Shown: in pieces, positions 1-6,714 of the stretch
How the letters are laid out: each line of letters starts with the position of its first letter
How positions within the stretch are numbered: position 1 is the first letter of the stretch
Assembly (NCBI RefSeq): GCF_900111595.1
Contig: NZ_FOHN01000001.1
Span: forward strand, 5,288 to 69,287
DNA length: 64,000 nucleotides
Origin: [Clostridium] polysaccharolyticum
GTDB lineage: Bacteria; Bacillota; Clostridia; Lachnospirales; Lachnospiraceae
Direction of reading: 5' to 3'
Notes under the pieces: generated by a model
Database searches by the model: none
Seen by the model: the letters and a program-made list of their open reading frames with translations, nothing else
Told to the model about the DNA's origin: nothing
Position numbers and translations under genes: made by a program

Positions 1-657
1 ATATCTACAGATTTTGATAGTTATGTTTTATTGTCTAAGACTGGAAAAATTGAGGCATTTTCCGAAAAGTATGATAAGTCATTTGAATTTTTTAAAGAGG
101 AAACTTCTACATGGACGGATGTGGTAAAGGCAGTAAACGGTAAATCATGCATTGTCGCATTAAAACGAGATGGCACTGTATATGTAGCAGATTATAATAA
201 AAGATATGGCAGCAGTGAAATTACATATGACAAAGTAGAGGACTGGACGGATATAGTGGATATCGCTGATGATACAGGGGACTCAATAGTTGGATTGAAA
301 TCCGATGGAACAGTAATCTGTTCCAGATATGAAATAAAAGGCCCAGATGGCAATCTGGTTAAAAATCCCCATGCCTTTCATGTATCTGGGTGGAATGACA
401 TTATAGCCATTTCCCAAAGCGGTTACAGTCTGTTGGGATTAAAGCGTGACGGAAGTGTAGTTGCTACTGGAGGAAATGCACATAAGCAGCTAGATGTTTC
501 CAGCTGGCACGACATTGTAGCAATTGCCGCTGGAGACTGGATTTCAGTCGGGTTAAAATCCGATGGAACAGTGGTGATTGCTGGAGACTGTGGCAAGCTT
601 GATCCGAAGGATGTGGCGGATATGAATGATCTATATGTTCCTGCAGTTAAATACTGA
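1..657 (+). CDS. RCC1-like repeat protein, C-terminal part (5' end outside window)
   Basis: The reading frame is open from base 1, so this is the 3' part of a longer gene. The protein shows a repeat of about 50 residues in which a W-x-D-I-V/I element is followed by a small hydrophobic strand and then L-K-x-D-G-T/S-V (for example GLKSDGTVI and GLKRDGSVV). This is the pattern of bacterial RCC1/alpha-tubulin-suppressor-like beta-propeller repeats. Such proteins in gut Clostridia are often of unknown role and may be secreted or surface-linked; nothing here shows the substrate or location. It ends just before a terminator hairpin, so it is transcriptionally separate from the agr-like locus downstream. 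Confidence 0.75.
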   Translation: MSTDFDSYVLLSKTGKIEAFSEKYDKSFEFFKEETSTWTDVVKAVNGKSCIVALKRDGTVYVADYNKRYGSSEITYDKVEDWTDIVDIADDTGDSIVGLKSDGTVICSRYEIKGPDGNLVKNPHAFHVSGWNDIIAISQSGYSLLGLKRDGSVVATGGNAHKQLDVSSWHDIVAIAAGDWISVGLKSDGTVVIAGDCGKLDPKDVADMNDLYVPAVKY

Positions 658-686
658 TAGGTTCACAGTGTAAGCAATGAAATGAT

Positions 687-735
687 AAAGACACTTTATA
701 TTTCACAATATATTGGAATATAAGGTGTCTTTTTT
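687..735 (+). terminator. Rho-independent terminator after the RCC1-like gene
   Basis: AAGACACTTTATAT pairs with ATATAAGGTGTCTT across a short AT-rich loop, and the right arm runs into a T tract (TCTTTTTT). Confidence 0.8.
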
Positions 736-759
736 AAAAAAAATTATATAAATAAAAAT

Positions 760-812
760 GTCAAAAACTCTTTCAAAATGCAAGCTTTTAAATCCAAATA
801 ATACACTATAAT
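760..812 (+). promoter_or_regulatory. Promoter of the agr-like locus with LytTR-type direct repeats
   Basis: Two TCAAAA elements start 12 bases apart (761 and 773) and are followed by ATGCAA. A perfect TATAAT sits at 807-812 with only a weak -35 (GCTTTT, 17-base spacer). Direct repeats upstream of a weak -35 are typical of promoters activated by AgrA/ComE-type LytTR regulators. A similar ATCAAAATGCAA sequence occurs at 4779-4790 after the regulator gene. Binding by the local regulator is inference. Confidence 0.55.
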
Positions 813-819
813 AACAGAA

Positions 820-1038
820 ATGTCAAAAATCCGAAAAAAATGCAAAAGCAAAGTGTTTGTTAAGCCAGCCATCCTTGGTTTCCAGTACTTGACGAAGCGG
901 GGAATCCATGATAAACAATAAGAAGCATAACATTTGAGGAGCCTGTAGCGGAATCTGCAAGGCAGAATTTCAAAGGACTAGACATAAGAAGAACTGTTCC
1001 ATTATGAAAAATACTTTATGAAAACGGGAGAGGATGTC
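820..1038 (+). other. Leader region of the agr-like locus; no supported gene
   Basis: Just after the predicted start of transcription a second copy of the repeat type is seen (TGTCAAAAATCC at 821-832 and AAAATGCAAAA at 837-847). The remaining leader to the kinase start holds only very short open frames (for example ATG at 909, nine codons) without convincing ribosome sites. An open stretch around 931-1004 reads like degraded coding sequence, but nothing recognisable was found. Confidence 0.4.
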
Positions 1039-2313
1039 ATGAATTCTATATTAGAAATACTTTTGACTGGCTTAATAGATCCATTCATATGGATAAAATC
1101 CATGTCATCATTAGGCTGTAAAAAGAGCAAAGTAAAATATATAGGAGCTTTTTTAGGCTATTATTTATTGTTAGTGGGAAGAGACTTATTGGTAGATTGC
1201 TTGAATGTCGATATGGTAAGGTTGATAATGAGCTGTGCCTTGGCAGTGTATATATTTACGGCAACATATGTTCTTTTTCTAGGAAAATTATTTGAAAAGA
1301 TTATGAGTGTATGCGTATTTTTCTGTATTTTGTTTCTATCTGAATTACTTACATATGAATTATATATAACACTTGTGCAGGAAAATTTTTATACATCAGA
1401 TTATGCTAAAATCTTAAATGTTTTTTGTGGAATTTTTGTAAAAATGTTGCAAGTGGGATTATGTTACTGGGTATTTGGAAGTAAAAATATAGGAGTTCTT
1501 TTTGAAAAAAATAAGGATATAATAGCTTTTGTAATTATAGTAGCATCAATCTTGAGTAGTGTTTTAATGATGGATACGAGTAGAAAACAAAGTAGGAATG
1601 CAGCACTGCTATTTCAGCTAATTGAAATTTTGTTTATATGGTATTTAGTATGTTCATTAGTCGAATTTAGAAAAAAGGAAAAAAGTATTCAGATTTTAAA
1701 TGATGAAGTCCGTGGAATGACAGGACGGCAGAAACATATTCGAGATGTAGATCGGTTTCGACATGATTATTCAACCAATGCATTTGTTATGAAAAATTTA
1801 TGGAATTACAAAGAGTACAATAAGCTGGAAAAGTATATGGATAGTGTGTTTGAAGATGTTGCTAAAGTAAAAATTCAATTTGAGCATCCAAATTTTACAA
1901 TTAGAATCATAATTAGCAACTTAATGGAAATTTCAAAAAAAATAGAAATTGCTTTTGAAGCTGAAATTAGTGTGAACGAATTTAAAATGAAAAATGAAGA
2001 TATATGCACTATTTTTCACGATCTTGTGATAAATGCGTTAAGGGAATCTGTAATTGTTCCAAAAGGCAAGGCACATGTACTCTTACACGTATTGGAATCA
2101 AATAACGAATATAAAATACGATGTGTAAATAATTTTATTGCTGTGGATAATTTTGATAGTACGTTGGGGCAGGAGCAGGGAAAAGATAGTTTGGAGAACA
2201 TATTTGTTGAAGAGATTGTAGAAAAGTATCACGGAGTTATTAAGAGGAAATGCATTAAGTGGGATAAGAAGTTATGGCAGAATGAAGTACTGATACAAAT
2301 TCCTATTTTATAG
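1039..2313 (+). CDS. AgrC-like GHKL sensor histidine kinase 1 (degenerate G-box)
   Basis: Predicted membrane sensor of a peptide quorum-sensing system. Residues 1 to about 215 form several hydrophobic segments, as in AgrC. A dimerisation segment with RHDY carries the phosphoacceptor His at about residue 242. An N-box (HDLVINALRES) lies near residue 332. The expected glycine-rich ATP lid is poorly kept: the corresponding place reads GKDSLENI, whereas the next gene has HGFGVGIVDKI. The start was placed at 1039 because GGGAGAGG lies just upstream and the product then aligns from residue 1 with the next kinase. The first 35 residues of the two are nearly identical, showing tandem duplication. It may be catalytically weak or work as a heteromer partner. 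Confidence 0.8.
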   Translation: MNSILEILLTGLIDPFIWIKSMSSLGCKKSKVKYIGAFLGYYLLLVGRDLLVDCLNVDMVRLIMSCALAVYIFTATYVLFLGKLFEKIMSVCVFFCILFLSELLTYELYITLVQENFYTSDYAKILNVFCGIFVKMLQVGLCYWVFGSKNIGVLFEKNKDIIAFVIIVASILSSVLMMDTSRKQSRNAALLFQLIEILFIWYLVCSLVEFRKKEKSIQILNDEVRGMTGRQKHIRDVDRFRHDYSTNAFVMKNLWNYKEYNKLEKYMDSVFEDVAKVKIQFEHPNFTIRIIISNLMEISKKIEIAFEAEISVNEFKMKNEDICTIFHDLVINALRESVIVPKGKAHVLLHVLESNNEYKIRCVNNFIAVDNFDSTLGQEQGKDSLENIFVEEIVEKYHGVIKRKCIKWDKKLWQNEVLIQIPIL

Positions 2314-2364
2314 TAAAATTTAAGCGAATAGAACAGGGTTTTGTTTTAAAGACATGTAACGATA

Positions 2365-2393
2365 TTGTTTCAAAAAAGCTACGATGTTATAAT
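2365..2393 (+). promoter_or_regulatory. Predicted sigma-A promoter for the second kinase
   Basis: TTGTTT (2365-2370), a 17-base spacer and TATAAT (2388-2393) lie in the gap between the two kinase genes. The second kinase, peptide and regulator could thus be expressed independently of the first kinase. Confidence 0.6.
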
Positions 2394-2467
2394 GAAAATA
2401 AGTGATATATAAATTAGGTAAGTATCGTAGATTGGAGAAATTAGAATAATAATCAGGAGAGGGTGTC

Positions 2468-3754
2468 ATGGAATCCATAATTGAAATTTTTTTGTCTGGT
2501 TTAATTGATCCAATTATATGGATAAAGTCAATGTCAACATTAGGTTGCAATAAGAGTAAAGTAAAATATTACGGAGCATTTGGGGGGTATTATTTGCTGC
2601 TAGTTGGAAGAGATTTGGTTGGGAGATACTGCGAAATGCAAAAAATACATGGATATCTGGGAGCTGTTTTGGCAGTCTATATTTTAGTATCTAGTTTTTT
2701 TCTTTTTGGCGAAGGCTTATATGAAAAAGTTATAAGTATATGTATCTTTTTTGGTGCTTTGTTTGCGTCTGAGCTGATTGCAACGGAGTTGTGTATGGCA
2801 TTAACTCATAAGGATATAGATAGTCTTATGCATGATCAGTGGCTAAGCTTGAGCTGCTTCGTGATTATAAAGACATTGCAAATGTTAATGTGTTACTGGC
2901 TTTTTAGAAGCAAGAAAAGGGTGAATTACTTTTATAGGAACAAGGAAAAAATATCAGTTATTATGTTATTAGCTATTATGTTGAGTAATTTATTGATGAA
3001 GAGATATATTGATAAGTTAAGCACAGATGCTATTCTCTTATTTCAAATGATTGAAATATTTTTGCAATGGTATATTCTGAGCTCATTATTTGTATTCAAA
3101 AAGAAAGAGAAAACTGTTTGGGAATTGAGTCAGGAAGTGAATTGTAACTTGGAGAGGGAAGAACTTGTAAATGAGATAAAACGTTTTCAACATAATTACT
3201 CCCAAAATGGTCTTATTATGAAAAATATGCTTTATTACAAAAAATATGATGAGCTTGGAAAGTATATGGAGGAAGTTTTTAAAGATGTAGAGAAAGCGGA
3301 ACTATTATTTAATCATCCGAATGCAGCGGTAAGGATACTTATTAGTGAATTGATTCAATTGGCTAAAGACATGAAAATTCTGTTTTCTGTACATGTACTA
3401 GTAAAAGAATTTGGAATGGAAGATGAGGATATTTGCTCTATTTTTCAAAATCTTGTGAAAAATGCATTTGAAGCAGCTCTTAGAGTACCTCATTACAACA
3501 AGCATGTATCTTTGCAAGTGCTAGATACAGATGATGGTTACGAAATTCGCTGTATTAATGATTGTATAGGCGCAGTTGATTTTGGTAAAACAGGTAAAAG
3601 AAATAAGAAAATACATGGGTTTGGTGTAGGGATTGTAGACAAAATTGTAGCGGATCATTATGGCATAATTCAGAGAGAATATGTTAAGATAGATAATGAG
3701 GAAATGGGGCATGTTGTTGTATCCATACAATTTTGTTTATTAAAGAAAAGCTAA
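2468..3754 (+). CDS. AgrC-like GHKL sensor histidine kinase 2
   Basis: Paralogue of the preceding kinase: 428 residues, six or so hydrophobic segments in the first 205 residues, then the kinase part. The phosphoacceptor motif is QHNY with His at residue 242 (the first kinase has RHDY at the same position). The N-box NLVKNAFEA (Asn about 332) and the G-box HGFGVGIVDKI (about 383-393) are both well formed, so this copy looks catalytically competent. A good ribosome site (GGAGAGGGTGTC) precedes the ATG. The gene is followed after 51 bases by the AgrD-like peptide. It probably senses that peptide and phosphorylates the LytTR regulator downstream; pairing is inferred from context. Confidence 0.85.
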   Translation: MESIIEIFLSGLIDPIIWIKSMSTLGCNKSKVKYYGAFGGYYLLLVGRDLVGRYCEMQKIHGYLGAVLAVYILVSSFFLFGEGLYEKVISICIFFGALFASELIATELCMALTHKDIDSLMHDQWLSLSCFVIIKTLQMLMCYWLFRSKKRVNYFYRNKEKISVIMLLAIMLSNLLMKRYIDKLSTDAILLFQMIEIFLQWYILSSLFVFKKKEKTVWELSQEVNCNLEREELVNEIKRFQHNYSQNGLIMKNMLYYKKYDELGKYMEEVFKDVEKAELLFNHPNAAVRILISELIQLAKDMKILFSVHVLVKEFGMEDEDICSIFQNLVKNAFEAALRVPHYNKHVSLQVLDTDDGYEIRCINDCIGAVDFGKTGKRNKKIHGFGVGIVDKIVADHYGIIQREYVKIDNEEMGHVVVSIQFCLLKKS

Positions 3755-3805
3755 TTGTAGATTGGCAGAAGAACAAAAGATAAAAGTTTACAAGGGGGTG
3801 AAGGT

Positions 3806-3955
3806 ATGAAAAAAATTGAAAAGGCAATTGCAAAAGTTGCTAGACATTATGCTGATAAGAGTGTGAATCAGTTGACCTGTACCTTTTGGTGGTATCAGCT
3901 TAAAGTAACTGAGCAATTAAAAACACGACTAAAAGAAACGAGAAAGAAAGCATGA
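3806..3955 (+). CDS. agrD: AgrD-like cyclic autoinducer peptide precursor, 49 aa
   Basis: A 49-codon gene with a strong ribosome site (AAGGGGGTGAAGGT). It has the three-part AgrD layout: a basic amphipathic N-terminus (MKKIEKAIAKVARHYADKS), a short core with one Cys (LTCTFWWYQ), and a charged C-terminal tail rich in Lys, Arg and Glu. Cys25 followed by aromatic residues would form the thiolactone ring. In related clostridial precursors the ring is normally followed by a tail like QPKxPExL; here it reads QLKVTEQL, so both usual prolines are absent. The position between kinase and LytTR regulator supports the call. No agrB-type peptidase gene is visible in the window, so processing must be supplied elsewhere or may be lost. 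Confidence 0.75.
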   Translation: MKKIEKAIAKVARHYADKSVNQLTCTFWWYQLKVTEQLKTRLKETRKKA

Positions 3956-3959
3956 TTTT

Positions 3960-3990
3960 AAAAGGGAGTGGTTTTACTCCCTTTTATATA
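3960..3990 (+). terminator. Terminator/attenuator between peptide and regulator
   Basis: AAAAGGGAGT (3960-3969), a six-base loop and ACTCCCTTTT (3976-3985) followed by ATATATA. It lies five bases after the peptide stop and 28 bases before the regulator start. Partial termination would yield more peptide mRNA than regulator mRNA. Confidence 0.8.
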
Positions 3991-4017
3991 TAGTATGCAG
4001 AGTAAGGGGAGAATATC

Positions 4018-4755
4018 ATGAAACCATTAAGAGTATATGTGTGTGAAGATGAGGATATTAGTTTAGGGATTAATAAGGTAGTATTAGAGAAACTTCTAAA
4101 TGAAAAGAATATTGTAGCAGAGATTACCTACAGTCATAGTTATAAAGAACAGGATGCTCCGTTTCTTGCAACCATAGAACTGGCAATTTTGGATATAGAT
4201 TTAGAGGGGAGTAATTTGAATGGAATACAGTTAGCTAAGAGGATTCTGAAATTGAATCCTAGTACAGTTTTTATTTTTATTACTTCTCATCATGAATTTG
4301 CACATGAAGCAACCAAAATACATCTAAGTGGATTTTTGGACAAACCATTGAATCCATATGACTTTAAGGATGCATTAGGCAGAGCAATTATGCAAGTGAA
4401 CGGTTATCGTATTAAATATTCTAATAATAAAATGGCAACATTTCAGAATGAGAAAATTCTTTTGAAAGAGAGAAGCATTATTTGTATTGAAAAATTAGCA
4501 AGAACTCACGAAGTTGAAATTTTTACAACAGAAAAGAAGCTTCAGGCATATGACAGTATAAAAGAAATAGAGAAACGTTTGTCAGGTAATTTCGTCAAGT
4601 TGAATTGTTCCGTAATAGTAAATTTGTCATATATATTTAATATTGAAGGAGATATCGTTATGATGCGAGGAGGGGGAAGATATAGTATTTCAGTACGGAA
4701 TAGGGAAAAAGTAAGAAAAGCATACGAAGAATATACAACAAGAATGTTAATATAA
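4018..4755 (+). CDS. LytTR-family response regulator (AgrA/ComE type)
   Basis: 245 residues. The receiver domain (about 1-125) has the acidic cluster CEDED at the start, the phosphoacceptor Asp59 in LAILDIDLEG, the T/S switch in FIFITSHHEF and the conserved Lys109 in GFLDKPLNP. The C-terminal half (about 140-245) is a LytTR DNA-binding domain, with the typical KLNCSVIVNLSYIFNIEG region near its end. The ribosome site is AAGGGGAGAATATC. It is the natural partner of the two kinases upstream and the likely binder of the TCAAAA/ATGCAA repeats on both sides of the locus. Confidence 0.9.
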   Translation: MKPLRVYVCEDEDISLGINKVVLEKLLNEKNIVAEITYSHSYKEQDAPFLATIELAILDIDLEGSNLNGIQLAKRILKLNPSTVFIFITSHHEFAHEATKIHLSGFLDKPLNPYDFKDALGRAIMQVNGYRIKYSNNKMATFQNEKILLKERSIICIEKLARTHEVEIFTTEKKLQAYDSIKEIEKRLSGNFVKLNCSVIVNLSYIFNIEGDIVMMRGGGRYSISVRNREKVRKAYEEYTTRMLI

Positions 4756-4763
4756 AAAACAAT

Positions 4764-4820
4764 TATGCAAAATACCCCATCAAAATGCAAAAAAGTTGCT
4801 TTAGATACATATATTCTTTA
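4764..4820 (+). promoter_or_regulatory. Second LytTR-type repeat and possible promoter after the regulator gene
   Basis: ATGCAAAATACCCCATCAAAATGCAA lies at 4765-4790 in two halves (ATGCAAAA and ATCAAAATGCAA). From ATGCAA to a shared AACAG there are exactly 29 bases both here and in the promoter at 760-820. A TATATT (4810-4815) could be the -10. The transcript would run to the terminator at 4977-5011 and contains no clear gene, so a small RNA is possible. This is pattern matching only. Confidence 0.4.
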
Positions 4821-4976
4821 ACAGAGATGCATTTTTTACTGGAAAGAATGGGATACCTTTTGCACTTCCCACCCATCTACAGTAAACTATTCTTGTAGAT
4901 AACAGAGACAGCATTGAGAGGGCAAAGGAAGCCGGATTTGCACAAAGAAAGGTATCTATCCACCTGCTAATAAAAG

Positions 4977-5011
4977 TCTCATACTACACATTCGTAGCAT
5001 GGGATTTTTTC
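4977..5011 (+). terminator. Rho-independent terminator
   Basis: CTCATACTAC (4978-4987) pairs with GTAGCATGGG (4994-5003), with one mismatch and one G-T pair, followed by ATTTTTT. It closes a short transcript unit that would begin near 4820. Confidence 0.65.
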
Positions 5012-5402
5012 TGTTTTAGAATACTTTTGTTTTCTGGAGCTGTGCTCCATGTACCTGTAACATAAAAGACAGGGTGCAGGATGCACATTTAGGAAAACGG
5101 ATGTGTCCAGAATCTGGTTCGGAAAAGCATTTACGCATATATGCCAGAACTTTTGGGAGCAGAATATCTACAAAACGAAAGGTATCTTTCGTATCACGTG
5201 TAAAACGGACAGCAAATGTTGACTTTATAATGGACATCCTAAGTTGACATCAAAGCCGACAAGAATAGAATTGCCTTTCGGATGGGTTTTGTCCCATTCG
5301 GAACGATCTGTAAATCAAGTGGCATATCCAGAAGCCAGAGAGCGGAACGGTTTCCAAGGATATGCCGCTCCCCCAAGAGAAAACAGGCAGAGGAGTGAAA
5401 AC
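5012..5402. other. Gene-poor decayed stretch with strong hairpins
   Basis: No supported gene. Two good inverted repeats stand out: CGGATGGG (5279-5286) with CCCATTCG (5293-5300), and a perfect nine-base pair GGCATATCC (5321-5329) with GGATATGCC (5358-5366). A small CGAAAGGTATCTTTCG hairpin lies near 5175-5190, and GAAAGGTATCT also occurs near 4948. The short open frames here look like eroded coding sequence. Composition is more GC-rich by eye than the agr-like locus. It may be debris of a mobile element or a structured leader for the gene at 5403. Confidence 0.4.
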
Positions 5403-5834
5403 ATGGAGAGTGAAAACTTCGTTCTACATATAGCCATTTGTGAAAATGACCAGATTATTCAGGATATGCTCTCCAGTTATGCCGTTTCATTCAGTACAGA
5501 ATTAGGGCTGTCAGTCAATGTACACCAGTTTACCACAATGCCACTCAATCCCCAGGCATTTATCAGCAGATGCAGTTACATGAACCTTATCATAATCAGT
5601 ACAGAGTTTGACAAAAGGGAAACTTCCTTATGGGCAAGACTCTTAAACAAAAACAAGACATTGCCAGTTATTCTGGTTTCTGATGGAAAGCCAGTTATAG
5701 AACACAGCCAGCCCCTGATTGGAATCATAAAGATTCCAGTTGCCTGCGAAAGATTCCGTATCCTGTTCCATCGGGCAGTGGGACAGCTGTTATGCCAAAG
5801 GCAGATAAAAAAAAGACATCTGGATAACCAATAG
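5403..5834 (+). CDS. Receiver-like (pseudo-receiver) domain protein, 143 aa
   Basis: The start was set at 5403 because GAGGAGTGAAAAC precedes this ATG; a longer upstream frame (from 5244) covers only the hairpin region. The product looks like a stand-alone CheY-type fold: strand 1 with an acidic pair (AICEND, residues 11-16), a strand-3 region NLIIISTEF (about 61-69), a strand-4/loop LVSDG, and a strand-5 Lys in GIIKIP (Lys110). Where a phosphoacceptor Asp is expected at the end of strand 3 there is Ser, so it is probably not phosphorylated in the normal way. No output domain is present. The role is unknown; proximity to the LytTR system suggests a regulatory remnant. Confidence 0.45.
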   Translation: MESENFVLHIAICENDQIIQDMLSSYAVSFSTELGLSVNVHQFTTMPLNPQAFISRCSYMNLIIISTEFDKRETSLWARLLNKNKTLPVILVSDGKPVIEHSQPLIGIIKIPVACERFRILFHRAVGQLLCQRQIKKRHLDNQ

Positions 5835-5899
5835 GCAAGAATCCTTTGAATACGAATCAGGCAATTCACTTAGGAAAATGGGAGAGAAAGTAGAAAGAA

Positions 5900-6112
5900 A
5901 TGTATTCAGGATTTTGTCCATCGGATATCCAGATGAATCTGGCAGATACCAGAAAAAGCGGCAGACAGAAAGGTGCAATGTATATCGAAAGCATCAATAG
6001 AATTCTAGGATTAGAAATGGAAGCGTCCAAGTCTTCCAAAACAGGAAAAACTTCTAAGAATGACAAATATCTTGAAACGGTAATTGGGTTAGAATTATCT
6101 GTATCAGCCTAG
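5900..6112 (+). CDS. Short hypothetical ORF, 70 aa (uncertain)
   Basis: An open frame with no recognisable domain. A purine-rich stretch precedes the ATG, but a better ribosome site (AGAAAGGTGCA) precedes an internal ATG at 5978, which would give 44 residues. A competing frame across 5866-5990 is also open, so coding status is doubtful. It lies in the decayed strip between the agr-like locus and ppk. Confidence 0.2.
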   Translation: MYSGFCPSDIQMNLADTRKSGRQKGAMYIESINRILGLEMEASKSSKTGKTSKNDKYLETVIGLELSVSA

Positions 6113-6161
6113 TAAGGAAAAAGGGAATGGTTCTTACATTATTCATGAAAAGAGATGTGCA

Positions 6162-6285
6162 CGAACGGGTAAGGAAGTTAGTCGCTAAAAAACAGCAACA
6201 CCCGTTCGGCATTGCAACCAAGGTTGCATTAGCAAAGTCTGAGTTCCCTCAAGTCAATATCAGCCATGAGGGCATGCGGAACTCA
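6162..6285. repeat. Cluster of three perfect-stem hairpins
   Basis: Three consecutive inverted repeats: CGAACGGGT (6162-6170) with ACCCGTTCG (6200-6208); TGCAACC (6213-6219) with GGTTGCA (6222-6228), separated by only two bases; and TGAGTTCC (6240-6247) with GGAACTCA (6278-6285), the last also pairing CTC with GAG inside. An open frame at 6127-6333 spans the same bases but is probably a by-product of this structure. It could be a structured RNA, a recombination site remnant or part of a mobile element end. Confidence 0.5.
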
Positions 6286-6295
6286 AACTTTCTTC

Positions 6296-6696
6296 TTAAG
6301 ATAAGCCATTCAGAAAACCAGGATTTAACTTAGAATAGATATAAGTATCTTTCCAGATTGGATTTCCTTGTGAATCCTTTCTAAAGTAGATGTCTTGTTT
6401 TAAATGTCCTTCCCTTACGAATCCAAGTCGCTCTAACAGCTTCCAGAAAGCTGGATTTAATGGATCGCAATTGGCTTCTAGACGATGAACACCATTTTCA
6501 AATGCATGGGTGCAGATCTGGTTTGCAGCCTCGTATGCATATCCTTTTCCCCAGAAGGAAGCGTTGAACACATATCCTAATAAGGTTCAAATGCAACGAT
6601 CTTTGGATCGGACAGATATTCATATAAGTCAGAAAGATCCTTTTTGATATAATGTCTTAAGTATAAACGCTCCATTTCAAAATTAGTAAATTCCAT
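6296..6696 (-). pseudogene. GNAT-family acetyltransferase, broken by internal deletion and frameshift
   Basis: Read on the minus strand, a good ribosome site (GGGAGGGGAAC) and ATG at 6696 open a frame beginning MEFTNFEMERLYLRHYIKKD, typical of RimJ/RimL-like acetyltransferases. After about 38 codons it meets a stop next to AFEPY. The family sequence resumes one base out of frame as LGYVFNASFWGKGYAYEA and continues to 6296 with the rest of the acetyl-CoA-binding fold (LEANCDPLNPAFWKLLERLGF). The middle of the domain (about 50 residues of a usual 180) is missing. It lies immediately downstream of ppk on the same strand. Confidence 0.8.
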
Positions 6697-6714
6697 GTTC
6701 CCCTCCCTGAAATA

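Noticed and set aside
2016-2550. Minus-strand frames near the kinase genes
   Set aside because: Overlap the two kinases or their AT-rich gap with no ribosome site or domain.
6127-6333. Short plus-strand open frame across the hairpin cluster
   Set aside because: Spans perfect inverted repeats and runs into the GNAT relic; no domain. Reported as hairpin cluster instead.
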